NCBI RefSeq assembly: GCF_030700245.1 | Contig: NZ_JAUYZI010000010.1 | Location: forward strand, 1 to 64,000 | Length of the DNA stretch: 64,000 bases | Direction: 5' to 3' | Origin: Methylobacterium amylolyticum | GTDB lineage: Bacteria; Pseudomonadota; Alphaproteobacteria; Rhizobiales; Beijerinckiaceae | Shown here: piece after piece, positions 44,611 to 52,352 of the stretch | Numbering within the stretch: position 1 is the stretch's first letter | Layout of the letters: each line of letters starts with the position of its first letter | Notes under the pieces: generated by a model | What the model saw: the letters and a program-made list of their open reading frames with translations, nothing else | Databases searched by the model: none | What the model was told of the DNA's origin: nothing | Program-made: the position numbers and the translations under genes

Positions 44611-45726
44611 TCAGCGGCCTTCCATCGCCCGCCGCCAGCGCCGCAGCATGCGGGCGCGCCGGATCTGGTCGAGGTTGGCCAGCAGCTCCGGCCCGACGGC
44701 GACCGGGCGCAGCGCCGGGGCGGCCGCGACCGGATCGTCCGCCCGGCGGGCGTCCGGGCGGGCCGGCGTGAGCGACTGTGCGGCGAGCCGCGCCTGGCCC
44801 TCGCGGGAGAGCATGTAGTCGAGGAACAGGCGGGCCGCGACCGGATGGCGGGCATCCTTGGCGATGAAGGCGATCCGCGAGACGAGGAGCGTGGTGTCGC
44901 TCGGCAGCACGACGCCGATCCTCGGGTCGTGCTTGGCCCGTTCGAGGGCGTAGGCGCCGAACACGCCGTAGGCGAGCAGGGTCTCCCCGTCGGCGATCCG
45001 GTCCAGCATCGTCTCCGTGCGGGTGTAGAGCTTCACGCCGGCCTGCCCGAGGGCCGCGACGAGGTCCCAGGTGCGGGGCGTGAGTTCGGCGTCCTGGGCG
45101 AGGATCAGCGATCCGACGCCGCTGCGCTCGGGATCGTAGGCGGCGACCTTGCCCTTCCAGGCTTCCGGATGGTCGGTCAGGGACCGGATCAGGTCGGCGC
45201 GGCTCGCCGGCACGTCCTCAGGCGGCAGCAGCGTCCTGTTGTAGGCGATGGCGATCGGCTCGGCCGTCACGCCGAAGGCCTCGTTGCGCCACACCGCCCA
45301 GGCGGGCAGCGACGCCGTCTCGGCCGAGACGTGGCGGGCGGCGTAACCGTCGTTCACCAGCTTGATCTGGAGGTCCATGGCCGAGCTCCAGACGATGTCG
45401 GCCGTCCCGGTGCCGGCGGCGGCGTCCTCCACGAAGCCGTCGTAGAGGTGGGAGGAGTTCATCTTCGTGTAGGACACCGCGATGCCGGGATGGGCCTCGC
45501 GGAAACCGGCTACGAGGCTGGCGACCTCGGCCTCGTCGGTCGTCCCGCGGACGACCACGAGACCCTCGCCCTTCGTCGGGGCCCGAGGCGCGTCCTGGGG
45601 CGCGGCCTGGGGCGCATCCTGGGGCGCCAGAGGCAGATCGACCTGTGCCGTGGCCGGGCCGAGGCCGGAGGCCGGGAGCAGGAGTGCGGGCAGGAGGATG
45701 CCGACGGCGAAACGCGACCTCAACAA
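44611..45726 (-). CDS. Periplasmic extracellular solute-binding protein next to TctDE-like genes
   Basis: A 371-residue Fe(III)/spermidine-type binding protein (SBP_bac_6-like). The signal peptide (1-28) is followed by a 12-bp-repeat-encoded linker ([15 protein letters not shown]), then [42 protein letters not shown] and [13 protein letters not shown]. The start is TTG at 45726, or TTG at 45723, supported by gggaggg a few bases upstream; no ATG fits. It is divergent from the response-regulator gene, an arrangement in which the binding protein often primes the sensor kinase rather than only feeding an ABC transporter. No permease genes are present. Confidence 0.83.
   Translation of the reverse strand: MLRSRFAVGILLPALLLPASGLGPATAQVDLPLAPQDAPQAAPQDAPRAPTKGEGLVVVRGTTDEAEVASLVAGFREAHPGIAVSYTKMNSSHLYDGFVEDAAAGTGTADIVWSSAMDLQIKLVNDGYAARHVSAETASLPAWAVWRNEAFGVTAEPIAIAYNRTLLPPEDVPASRADLIRSLTDHPEAWKGKVAAYDPERSGVGSLILAQDAELTPRTWDLVAALGQAGVKLYTRTETMLDRIADGETLLAYGVFGAYALERAKHDPRIGVVLPSDTTLLVSRIAFIAKDARHPVAARLFLDYMLSREGQARLAAQSLTPARPDARRADDPVAAAPALRPVAVGPELLANLDQIRRARMLRRWRRAMEGR
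45589..45624. repeat. 12-bp tandem repeat in a binding-protein linker
   Basis: Three 12-base units ending in ctgggg (cgcgtcctgggg, cgcggcctgggg, cgcatcctgggg) at 45589, 45601 and 45613. They encode repeated APQ-A/D-type residues just after the signal peptide. Confidence 0.85.
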
Positions 45727-45852
45727 TGTCCCTCCCGCGTCCGCGCCGGATGGCCCGCATCGCCGATGTGCAGGTACGGGGCGGAAATGCTAGACCCGGC
45801 GCGCCGCTCCGGCCAAGCCAATCTGGTCAAGCCGATCCGTGACGGGAGGCGC

Positions 45853-46518
45853 ATGCGCGTTCTGGTCGTCGAGGACGATGCCGCCCTCGCCCGCGGACTG
45901 GTCTCCGCCCTGCGGCAGGGCGGGTACGCGGTCGATCACGAATCCGACGGGGCGGACGCGGTGCGGCTCGCGACGAGCGAGCCCTACAGCCTCGTCGTGC
46001 TCGATCTCGGACTGCCGGGCCTGCCGGGCTTCGAGGTGCTGAGGGCCGTCCGGGCGGCCGGCTCGACCGTCCCGGTGATGGTGCTGACCGCCCGGGACGC
46101 CATCACCGACCGGGTCCGCGGCCTCGATCTCGGAGCGGACGACTACCTGCTGAAGCCGTTCGATCTCGCCGAGTTCGAGGCGCGGGTGCGGGCCCTCGTC
46201 CGGCGCGGGCAGGCGGTCCCGAACCCGCACCTGCGCTGCGGCGCGCTGGAACTCGACCGCTCGACGGGGACCGTCACGCTGGCCGGGACACCGGTCGCGC
46301 TGCGGCGCCGGGAACTCGCCGTCCTGACGGTCCTGATGACGCGGGCCGGCAAGCCGGTCCCGAAGGAGCGGCTGAGCGCGGAGATCTTCGGCTTCGACGA
46401 GCCGGTCGCGCCGAACGCCCTCGAACTGTACGTCGCGCGCCTGCGCAAGAAGCTGCAGCCGGGCGGCCCCGAGATCCGCACCATCCGGGGTCTCGGCTAC
46501 CTCCTGATGCCGATGTGA
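45853..46518 (+). CDS. OmpR/PhoB-family response regulator, TctD-like
   Basis: A 221-residue two-domain regulator. The receiver has Asp8, Asp9, phospho-acceptor Asp51 in VVLDLGLPG, Thr in VLTARD and Lys in LLKPFD. The C-terminal winged helix (125-221) shows the PhoB-type ALRRRELAVLTVLM and ALELYVARLRKKL. A gggaggc ribosome site precedes the ATG. It overlaps the kinase gene by four bases (GTGA). Likely targets are the divergent binding-protein gene and the MHS symporter beyond it. Confidence 0.92.
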   Translation: MRVLVVEDDAALARGLVSALRQGGYAVDHESDGADAVRLATSEPYSLVVLDLGLPGLPGFEVLRAVRAAGSTVPVMVLTARDAITDRVRGLDLGADDYLLKPFDLAEFEARVRALVRRGQAVPNPHLRCGALELDRSTGTVTLAGTPVALRRRELAVLTVLMTRAGKPVPKERLSAEIFGFDEPVAPNALELYVARLRKKLQPGGPEIRTIRGLGYLLMPM

Positions 46519-46540
46519 CGACCGATGCCGATGTGACGAC
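46506..46540. repeat. Short duplication at the regulator/kinase junction
   Basis: The 17 bases gatgccgatgtgacgac occur at 46506-46522 and again at 46524-46540. The first copy holds the regulator stop and the GTG start of the kinase; the second gives the kinase an extra DADVTT at its N-terminus. Confidence 0.9.
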
Positions 46541-47981
46541 GCCCCGCATGCCCTCGCTCCGGCGGCGCCTCCTGATCCGCATGCTGCTGCCGGTGCTGGC
46601 GCTCGCCCTGCTCCTCGGCTTCGCGGGCGCGCTGGTCATCCGCGACGTCGTCGAGACGACCCACGACCGCCTGCTCGACGGTTCCGTGCTCGCCATCGCC
46701 GAGCGGCTGACCGTGGAGGACGGTGAGGTGTCGGTCGACCTGCCCCGCGTCGCCCTCGGGATGCTGGAGAGCCAGGCCCAGGACCGGATCTACTACAGCG
46801 TCACCTACCGCGGCGCGCTGGTGACCGGCTACCGCGACCTCCCGGCCGCGGTCGTCGACGCCCTGGTGCCCGGGGCGACGGCGCATCGCGACGGCGTCGT
46901 CCGCGGGGCGAGCGTGCGGATCGCCGCCCAGGCGCGGCGGGTCTACGGGAAGCCGGACCCGGTCCTCGTCCAGGTCGCCGAGACCCGCGAGGCCCGCCAG
47001 ACCCTGGAGCGCCGCCTGCTGGCCGGGCTCGCGGTCGCCGAACTCGGGCTGCTCGGGCTGATCGGGACGCTGTCGTGGTACAGCATCGACAGCGGCCTGA
47101 GGCCGCTCACCCGCCTGAGCGAGGCGATCGGCCGCCGGGCGGTGCCGGGCGCGATCAGCCTGCAACCGCTCGACGTGGCCGGGGTGCCCCGCGAGGCGAT
47201 GGCCCCGGTGCTCGCCCTCAACACCCTGCTCCACCGCCTGGAGCAGTCGATCGCGGGGGAGCGCACCTTCACGTCCGACGCCTCCCATCAGTTGCGGACC
47301 CCGCTCGCCGTCCTGCGGATGCACGTGGAGCTCCTGCGCCGCACCGCGCCGGGGGACCCGGCGCACGCTGCCGCGATCGACGACATCGACGGCGCGGCGC
47401 GGCGCCTCGAGCGGCTCCTGGCGCAACTGATCGCCCTGGCCCGCGCCGACGACGGCTCCGGGAGCGCACCGGCCTCCGCCGCGATCACCGACCTGAACGA
47501 CCTCGCGGCCCGCGTCGTCACGGAGCAGGTGCCCCACGCCCTCTCGCGGACCACCGAGATCGTGCTCGACCGTCCGGACGGCGCGGTGCCGGTCGTCGGC
47601 GACCCGTTCATCGTGGGCGAGATCCTCACGAACCTCGTGGACAACGCGATCCGCTACAACCGGATCGGCGGGACGACCACCGTCCGGGTCCGGCGGACGG
47701 GCTCCGGTGCCTGCGCCGAGGTGCTGGACGAGGGCCCGGGGATTCCCGCCGGGGCGCGGGAGAAGGTGTTCGAACGCTTCTACCGCGTCGCGTCCCGGGA
47801 CGGTCCCGAGGGCAGCGGCCTCGGGCTCGCCATCGTCAGGGCGCTCTCCGATCGCATCGGCGGGGCCGTCACGCTCGACGCCCGTCCGGACGGTCCGGGG
47901 TTGGTGGCGCGGGTCGATTTCCGCGTCCCGTGGCGGTTGCCCGCCGCCCCGCCGCCGCCTGGGCAGCCCGCGACCGGATGA
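46515..47981 (+). CDS. Sensor histidine kinase, TctE-like
   Basis: A 488-residue membrane kinase. Helices at about 25-43 and 168-190 enclose a periplasmic 2CSK_N-type domain (45-165). A HAMP-like linker is followed by the H-box DASHQLRTPLAVL with His258, the N-box NLVDNAIRYN, DEGPGIP and [12 protein letters not shown]. The GTG at 46515 overlaps the regulator stop. An ATG at 46548 is a possible alternative and would skip the duplicated residues. Architecture and pairing match TctE of tricarboxylate uptake regulation. Confidence 0.92.
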   Translation: MTTDADVTTPRMPSLRRRLLIRMLLPVLALALLLGFAGALVIRDVVETTHDRLLDGSVLAIAERLTVEDGEVSVDLPRVALGMLESQAQDRIYYSVTYRGALVTGYRDLPAAVVDALVPGATAHRDGVVRGASVRIAAQARRVYGKPDPVLVQVAETREARQTLERRLLAGLAVAELGLLGLIGTLSWYSIDSGLRPLTRLSEAIGRRAVPGAISLQPLDVAGVPREAMAPVLALNTLLHRLEQSIAGERTFTSDASHQLRTPLAVLRMHVELLRRTAPGDPAHAAAIDDIDGAARRLERLLAQLIALARADDGSGSAPASAAITDLNDLAARVVTEQVPHALSRTTEIVLDRPDGAVPVVGDPFIVGEILTNLVDNAIRYNRIGGTTTVRVRRTGSGACAEVLDEGPGIPAGAREKVFERFYRVASRDGPEGSGLGLAIVRALSDRIGGAVTLDARPDGPGLVARVDFRVPWRLPAAPPPPGQPATG

Positions 47982-48052
47982 TCGTCGATCCTGCCCGCGC
48001 GCGGCGCCCCCGCGTCGTCACCGCGCTCCCCGTCCGCGCTCCCTGCCCGCAC

Positions 48053-48082
48053 GCCCCGTCCGCGCTCGCCCCGTCCGCGCTC
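48053..48082. repeat. 15-bp tandem repeat downstream of the TctE-like gene
   Basis: The unit gccccgtccgcgctc is present twice at 48053-48067 and 48068-48082, with a diverged copy at about 48026-48040, in the non-coding gap before the sulfite dehydrogenase gene. Confidence 0.9.
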
Positions 48083-48186
48083 GCCGAAGCGCCGCGGGGG
48101 TAGAACGTCGTAGAACGCTTGACCATCGATCTCCCGCACAGCAGTAACAATCTTCTCAAGAATTCGGAACCGGGAGGATGGTCTGC

Positions 48187-49434
48187 GTGCCTGAGCCGAC
48201 GACCCTGCATCGCCGCAACCTCCTCGCCGCCGGCACCGCCGCGGTCGCCGCCGGCCTGGCATCGCCCGCGTCGGCCTTCGAGACCGGCCAGCCGGGAACG
48301 GAGCCGAACAAGCCCGGGACGGAACCGCCCAAGGCGGGGACGAAGCTGCCGGGCTACGTCGCCTGGAAGGATGCCGACGCGTTCACCGTGCACTCCAACC
48401 AGACGCTCGAGACCAAGCGCGGACTGGCCGACGGCGTGATCACCCCCATCGACCGCCTGTTCATCCGCAACAACGTCAACCCGCCCGGCGATGCCATCGT
48501 CGCCGACCGGGACGCGTGGCGGGTCGAGATCGCGGGCGTCGCCAAGCCCGCGACGCTGACCCTGGCCGACCTGAAGCGGCTCGGGCTCACGAGCGTGGCC
48601 ACCGTCCTGCAATGCTCGGGCAACGGCCGCCGGTACATGCAGGACATGCTGCAACCCGGCCAGAAGATCTCCGGCACCCCCTGGACGGTGGGCGCCGCGG
48701 GCTGCGTGATCTGGACCGGCGTGCCGCTCAAGGCCGTGGTCGAGTCGCTCGGCGGGCCGGCGCCGGGGGCGCGCTTCGTCACCGGCACCGGCGGCGAGGT
48801 GCTGCCCCCCGGCCTCAAGCCCAAGGACATCGTCGTCGAGCGCTCCGTGCCGCTCACCACCCTCGACACGGTGATCCTCGCCTGGGAGGTGAACGGCGCG
48901 CCGATCCCGCTGGCCCATGGCGGGCCGCTCCGGATGATCGTGCCGGGCTATTCCGGCGTGAACAACATCAAGTACGTGAAGACGGTGGCGCTCACGGAGG
49001 CCGAGACGGACGCCAAGATCCAGGCCGCGAGCTACCGCATGCACGGCGTGGGCGAGAAGGCCGCACCGAGCCAGCCCTCGATCTGGGAGCAGCCGGTGCG
49101 CTCGTGGATCAGCGTCCCTCTGACCGGGGGCCCGGCCGGCCGCACCCTCGTCACGGGGGTGGCGTTCGGCGGGCTGCACGCGATCGCGCAGGTCGAGGTC
49201 TCGGCCGACGGCGGCAAGACCTGGACGCGGGCTCCCTTCGTCGGCCCGGACCTGGGGCCTTACGCGTGGCGCGTCTTCGCGCTGCCGATCGACCTGCCCG
49301 CCGGCACGCACGTGCTGGCCAGCCGGGCGACCGACGCGGCCGGCAACGTCCAGCCCGAGAACACGCCCCCGAACGGCGGCGGCTACAGCTACAACGGCTG
49401 GCGCGGGCCGGCGATCACCCTGGAGGTCGCGTGA
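48187..49434 (+). CDS. Periplasmic molybdopterin sulfite dehydrogenase, SorA-like
   Basis: A 415-residue sulfite oxidase-family enzyme. A twin-arginine signal (RRNLLAAG with Arg9 and Arg10, ending ASA) exports the folded protein. The catalytic domain (about 55-270) holds the molybdenum-ligating Cys143 in VLQCSGNGRR, and the C-terminal dimerisation domain (285-415) has VEVSADGGKTW and the closing YSYNGWRGPAI. The GTG at 48187 lies nine bases after gggagg, so it is chosen over the ATG at 48178, which would touch the ribosome site. The cytochrome gene follows immediately, completing a SorAB-type pair that passes electrons from sulfite to cytochrome c. Confidence 0.88.
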   Translation: MPEPTTLHRRNLLAAGTAAVAAGLASPASAFETGQPGTEPNKPGTEPPKAGTKLPGYVAWKDADAFTVHSNQTLETKRGLADGVITPIDRLFIRNNVNPPGDAIVADRDAWRVEIAGVAKPATLTLADLKRLGLTSVATVLQCSGNGRRYMQDMLQPGQKISGTPWTVGAAGCVIWTGVPLKAVVESLGGPAPGARFVTGTGGEVLPPGLKPKDIVVERSVPLTTLDTVILAWEVNGAPIPLAHGGPLRMIVPGYSGVNNIKYVKTVALTEAETDAKIQAASYRMHGVGEKAAPSQPSIWEQPVRSWISVPLTGGPAGRTLVTGVAFGGLHAIAQVEVSADGGKTWTRAPFVGPDLGPYAWRVFALPIDLPAGTHVLASRATDAAGNVQPENTPPNGGGYSYNGWRGPAITLEVA

Positions 49435-49451
49435 CGCTCGGGGAAACCGCG

Positions 49452-49790
49452 ATGGCCGTCCCGCGCGCGATCGTCCGGACGCCGCTCGTCCTGCTCGCGA
49501 GCCTGCTCGCCGCCGGGACGGCGACGGCCGACCCGGCCCAGCTCGCACTGGGCAAGCGCGTCTTCACGGAGATCGCCGAGCCGCAATGCGGCGCCTGCCA
49601 CACGCTGGCGGACGCGGGCACCACGGGTGAGGTCGGGCCCGTCCTCGATGTGCTCAAGCCGGACGCCGCCCGCGTCGCGGCCGCGGTGACCGGCGGCATC
49701 GGCGTGATGCCGGCGTTCGAGGACCTGACTCCGGAACAGGTCGAGGCCGTCGCGCTCTACGTCGCCACCGCGGCCGGCCGGGCGAAGTAG
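49452..49790 (+). CDS. Monohaem cytochrome c, SorB-like
   Basis: A 112-residue exported cytochrome c with signal peptide (1-26, ending ATA). The haem site is Cys46-x-x-Cys49-His50 (CGACH) and the sixth ligand is probably Met86 in GVMPAF. It should accept electrons from the adjacent sulfite dehydrogenase. The ATG at 49452 gives a normal signal peptide; a GTG at 49431 overlapping the upstream stop is the alternative. Confidence 0.9.
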   Translation: MAVPRAIVRTPLVLLASLLAAGTATADPAQLALGKRVFTEIAEPQCGACHTLADAGTTGEVGPVLDVLKPDAARVAAAVTGGIGVMPAFEDLTPEQVEAVALYVATAAGRAK

Positions 49791-49800
49791 GCGGCGCGCA

Positions 49801-49830
49801 GCGCCGTCGATCCGAGGACGGCGCGGCGCT
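49801..49830 (+). terminator. Possible terminator hairpin after the cytochrome gene
   Basis: gcgccgtc at 49801-49808 and gacggcgc at 49817-49824 form an 8-bp perfect stem with an 8-base loop, followed by ggcgcttt. The T run is short, so intrinsic termination is only possible. Confidence 0.35.
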
Positions 49831-49879
49831 TTGGCAGGGCTCGGTCGCTCGTGGAGCGTGGAGCGAAGGGAGCGACGCG

Positions 49880-50116
49880 ATGCCCATCGGAACGAAGATC
49901 AGCCGGCCGGGCGAGAACCGCTTCGTCGTGGTCGAGCCGGTGTCCGGCGAGTTCGGGGTCCACGTCGTCGTCGACGGGCAGGTCATGCTCCAGATCGCGC
50001 CGAAGGACCTGAGCGAGGCCGCCGCGCGGCGGATCGCGGACGCCCTCGAACGCGACGCGGGCCTGGTGATGGCCTGGGACCTCGACGCCTATTTCAAGGC
50101 CGACGATACCGCGTGA
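49880..50116 (+). CDS. Small acidic hypothetical protein
   Basis: A 78-residue cytosolic protein without signal peptide: MPIGTKISRPGENRFVVVEPVSGEFGVHVVVDGQVMLQI is beta-rich, followed by an alanine-rich helix (DLSEAAARRIADALERDAG) and an acidic end. An aaggggag-like ribosome site (gaagggag) precedes the ATG. The family is unknown to me. It stands alone after the sulfite dehydrogenase pair. Confidence 0.65.
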   Translation: MPIGTKISRPGENRFVVVEPVSGEFGVHVVVDGQVMLQIAPKDLSEAAARRIADALERDAGLVMAWDLDAYFKADDTA

Positions 50117-50315
50117 TCCGTCCGGCTCTCGCGGGCCAACCGATGCGGGGCGAGCGCCGCGCGTCCGCCAGAGCCGCCATCGCGCGACATCCGATCACCG
50201 GCCGAAGCGGGCGGCGCCGCGGGCATCGACGCCGCCGAGCCTGATCGCGTATCTCGCAACAGATCGATGCTTCCGCTCGCACATGCCCGGATGTCGCAGC
50301 GGCTGGCCGCCGGAC

Positions 50316-50573
50316 CTATTTCGCGCCGCAACCGATGCAGATGCCCGACATCATCTCGTTCTCCCTCCGCTCCGTGCGGGTGAGCCGGTCGGGATTGCCT
50401 CCCTCGGTGTAGTCCTCCGTCCCCGCCGGCGGCTTGGTGACGCCGAAGCTGTTCGTATTGGGCGCCGTGATCGTCGACATCGGTCCGCTGCCAGTGCCCG
50501 TCTGGTCGGCCTGCGCCATCGCGGGCCCGGCCAGAAGCGTCAACAGCGCGCAGGCGAGAAGTGTCTTGGGCAT
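50316..50573 (-). CDS. Small secreted GICIGC-motif protein (copy 2)
   Basis: An 85-residue exported protein with signal peptide 1-21 (ending AMA). The mature region TGTGSGPMSTITAPNTNSFGVTKPPAG and the C-terminus GICIGCGAK match the gene at 6951-7250 block by block, with a different charged centre. The terminal CxxC is invariant between the two. Its start is preceded by ggagg. It is monocistronic and separated from its paralogue by 43 kb. Function unknown. Confidence 0.75.
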   Translation of the reverse strand: MPKTLLACALLTLLAGPAMAQADQTGTGSGPMSTITAPNTNSFGVTKPPAGTEDYTEGGNPDRLTRTERRENEMMSGICIGCGAK

Positions 50574-50781
50574 CCGATCCTCCAGGTGGACAACCCTAAC
50601 GCGTGCGGCACGAGGCGGCTACTGAATTGACCGACCCCTGCACGACCTCCTCGACGGTCGCCGGGGACCATCGTTAACTGTTCCTGCTGCCCGCGTGCCG
50701 CACGACACATCAGGCGCGACGGCTTGCGCGTAAATCCCCTCCCACGACAGCAGCCGCGCTGCTCACGCGTCGGAGATCACC

Positions 50782-50898
50782 ATGGCTCTCTCATCCCGCA
50801 TCGTCCTGCTCACCGGCGTCGTCGGCCCCGCGGCCGCCCTGCTCGTCGGCACCTACGTGCAGTTGGTCAGCCTCGCCCTGCCGATGCATTTCGTCTGA
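50782..50898 (+). CDS. 38-residue single-pass membrane micropeptide
   Basis: ATG at 50782 opens a 38-codon frame: a short MALSSR start, a continuous hydrophobic segment (IVLLTGVVGPAAALLVGTYV) and a LALPMHFV end. It looks like a single transmembrane peptide. A cggaga ribosome site lies nine bases upstream, and the preceding 100 bases are less GC rich, as a promoter would be. No homologue comes to mind. Confidence 0.45.
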   Translation: MALSSRIVLLTGVVGPAAALLVGTYVQLVSLALPMHFV

Positions 50899-51246
50899 GG
50901 TCAGCCCTGGAGAGGCGGCCCAATCCAACGGGGCGCCCGACTCCGTCGGATCCCGTCCGGGCCGGCCGCGGCTGGGAGCGGCGGGCACCATGCCGCAGCG
51001 ACCGAACGCCGGGTAGCCGCCCCCCGGGCCGCCCACCACGTGTCCGTGATGGACGCGACCTGCCTCGCGGTCATGGCCGCCGCTGTCGCCTTCTCGGCCG
51101 TCATCGTGCTGTTCGGATGCCGGTGAGGGGAGGGGCTTACGCGCGCCCCGCCGCCGCCCTCTGTCCCCGCGTGGCCTAAAGCCGCCGCCTCGCTGTCTGG
51201 GCCGAAGTCGGGGTTGTTGGGCCGTCGCGCCAATAGAATTCGCCCA
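50899..51246. other. Gap between micropeptide and IS630 remnant
   Basis: About 350 bases without a firm gene. It holds only a possible 25-codon membrane ORF at 51049-51126. The last 50 bases become less GC rich as they approach the IS630 remnant. Confidence 0.55.
51049..51126 (+). CDS. Possible 25-residue hydrophobic micropeptide
   Basis: ATG at 51049 (or GTG at 51040) opens a very short frame, MDATCLAVMAAAVAFSAVIVLFGCR, written here only in outline: one hydrophobic helix between two cysteines and a terminal Arg. No clear ribosome site is visible. It may be chance. Confidence 0.2.
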   Translation: MDATCLAVMAAAVAFSAVIVLFGCR

Positions 51247-51660
51247 ATACCAATTCTCATTGATCAGAACCAATGGGCCCGGTCGCGCAGACCGATGGAC
51301 ATGATGCGCCAAGGTCGTTCGACGAGGGTGTTCCAGGCGTAGCAGCAGTGATCCAGGATGTCGGAGCAGGATGTGAAGATCCGATTGCCGAGCCAGTTGT
51401 CACGCATGAACTGCCAGATGGTATCGATGGGGTCGAGTTCGGGGGAGCGGGCCGACAGCGGCAACAGGGTGATGTTGGTGGGCACTGCGAGTTTCTTGGT
51501 CGTGTGCCAGCCGGCCTGATCGAGCAGCAGGACGACGTCCGCGCCGGGGGCGACGGCCCTGGCAATCTCGTCGAGATGCAGGCCCATCGCCTCGGTGGCA
51601 CATCATGTCCATCGGACTGCGTGCCTGGGCTCATGGGTGCCGATCAATGAGAATTGGTAT
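51247..51660. mobile_element. IS630-family remnant with intact terminal repeats (MITE-like)
   Basis: Bases 51247-51265 and 51642-51660 are perfect 19-bp inverted repeats (ataccaattctcattgatc and its complement). Each end carries a TA, the target duplicated by IS630/Tc1 elements. Only about 410 bases lie between and including the ends, against about 1.1 kb for a full element, so the interior has been deleted. The remnant could still be mobilised by a transposase supplied in trans. Confidence 0.85.
51264..51587 (-). pseudogene. IS630-family transposase, C-terminal fragment
   Basis: The surviving 107 codons match the C-terminal third of an IS630 DDE transposase: VVLLLDQAGWH with the second catalytic Asp, SARSPELDPIDTIWQFM with the third acidic position (Asp here, usually Glu), then NWLGNRIF and a DILDHCCYAWN helix, ending RPWRIMSIGL. 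The N-terminal helix-turn-helix domains and first Asp are missing. The stop falls inside the left terminal repeat, as in intact elements. Confidence 0.85.
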
Positions 51661-51842
51661 GCATTGGTGAGTTTTTTGCGAAGCTCGCCATCGCAGCACG
51701 GCGTCGCAAGATGCTGAGATGACGGCCTCGCGCGCTGCGGCAAAGGCGCCGAACGAGGCCCACAACCAGTCTATCAGCCGAGCGCCGCGGCCTCCTGAAG
51801 GCGCTTCAGCGACATACGGTTCGAGCGCACCCACGGTTTACA

Positions 51843-52352
51843 TCACGAATCCCAGCCCGTTGTGAAATCGAGTTCGCGTATCAGCGTGACGATGTTGCAG
51901 CATCGTGCACCGAGCGTGGCGCAGACATCCGGCACGCGCCTGTTTGCCCGCTGAGCCTTCGGCCTCGACACCTCACCCGACACGACGCACCGATCCCCTG
52001 CCGCAAGCACATAAGCGATCAGGAATGGATCACGCCCGATCCGTTCGATCTCCGCGTCGTCCAGATCGGCTGCATACCCTTTCGATAAGACATCCTGCAC
52101 AGTGGCGATGTCGACGTCCTCTTTCAGGACAATTGCATCCCTGAACGCTCGGTCCTGGACATGCGCAAACAGCTTGTCCTTGTCGGCATTGCCGGTCTCA
52201 CCTTTGACCTCCTCGAAGGTCTCGATCGGCATCTTGATGCGGCCGTGCGCTCCGTGATGCGCCAGCCACGTCCAAAACTCGGGCACCCGGTTGACGGCGT
52301 AGTACGTGTTGTGCGCGGTGATCAGGGTGTTCGCGTCGAGGAGATAAAGCAT
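51843..52352 (-). CDS. DUF4411 PIN-like protein, probable toxin
   Basis: A 169-residue protein of the DUF4411 family, a PIN-like nuclease group. The N-terminus MLYLLDANTLITAHNTYY carries the first PIN acidic residue Asp6; further acids occur in KMPIETFEEVKGE and GRDPFLIAYVLAAGDRCVVSGEV. PIN toxins cleave RNA. The ATG directly follows the stop of the XRE-ImmA gene, so the two form a bicistron, the known DUF4411/XRE arrangement. GC is clearly lower than in core genes, fitting horizontal transfer. Confidence 0.82.
   Translation of the reverse strand: MLYLLDANTLITAHNTYYAVNRVPEFWTWLAHHGAHGRIKMPIETFEEVKGETGNADKDKLFAHVQDRAFRDAIVLKEDVDIATVQDVLSKGYAADLDDAEIERIGRDPFLIAYVLAAGDRCVVSGEVSRPKAQRANRRVPDVCATLGARCCNIVTLIRELDFTTGWDS

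Noticed and set aside
51631..51834. 67-codon minus-strand frame next to the IS630 remnant
   Set aside because: No ribosome site or family resemblance; it overlaps the IS end, so probably a chance frame.
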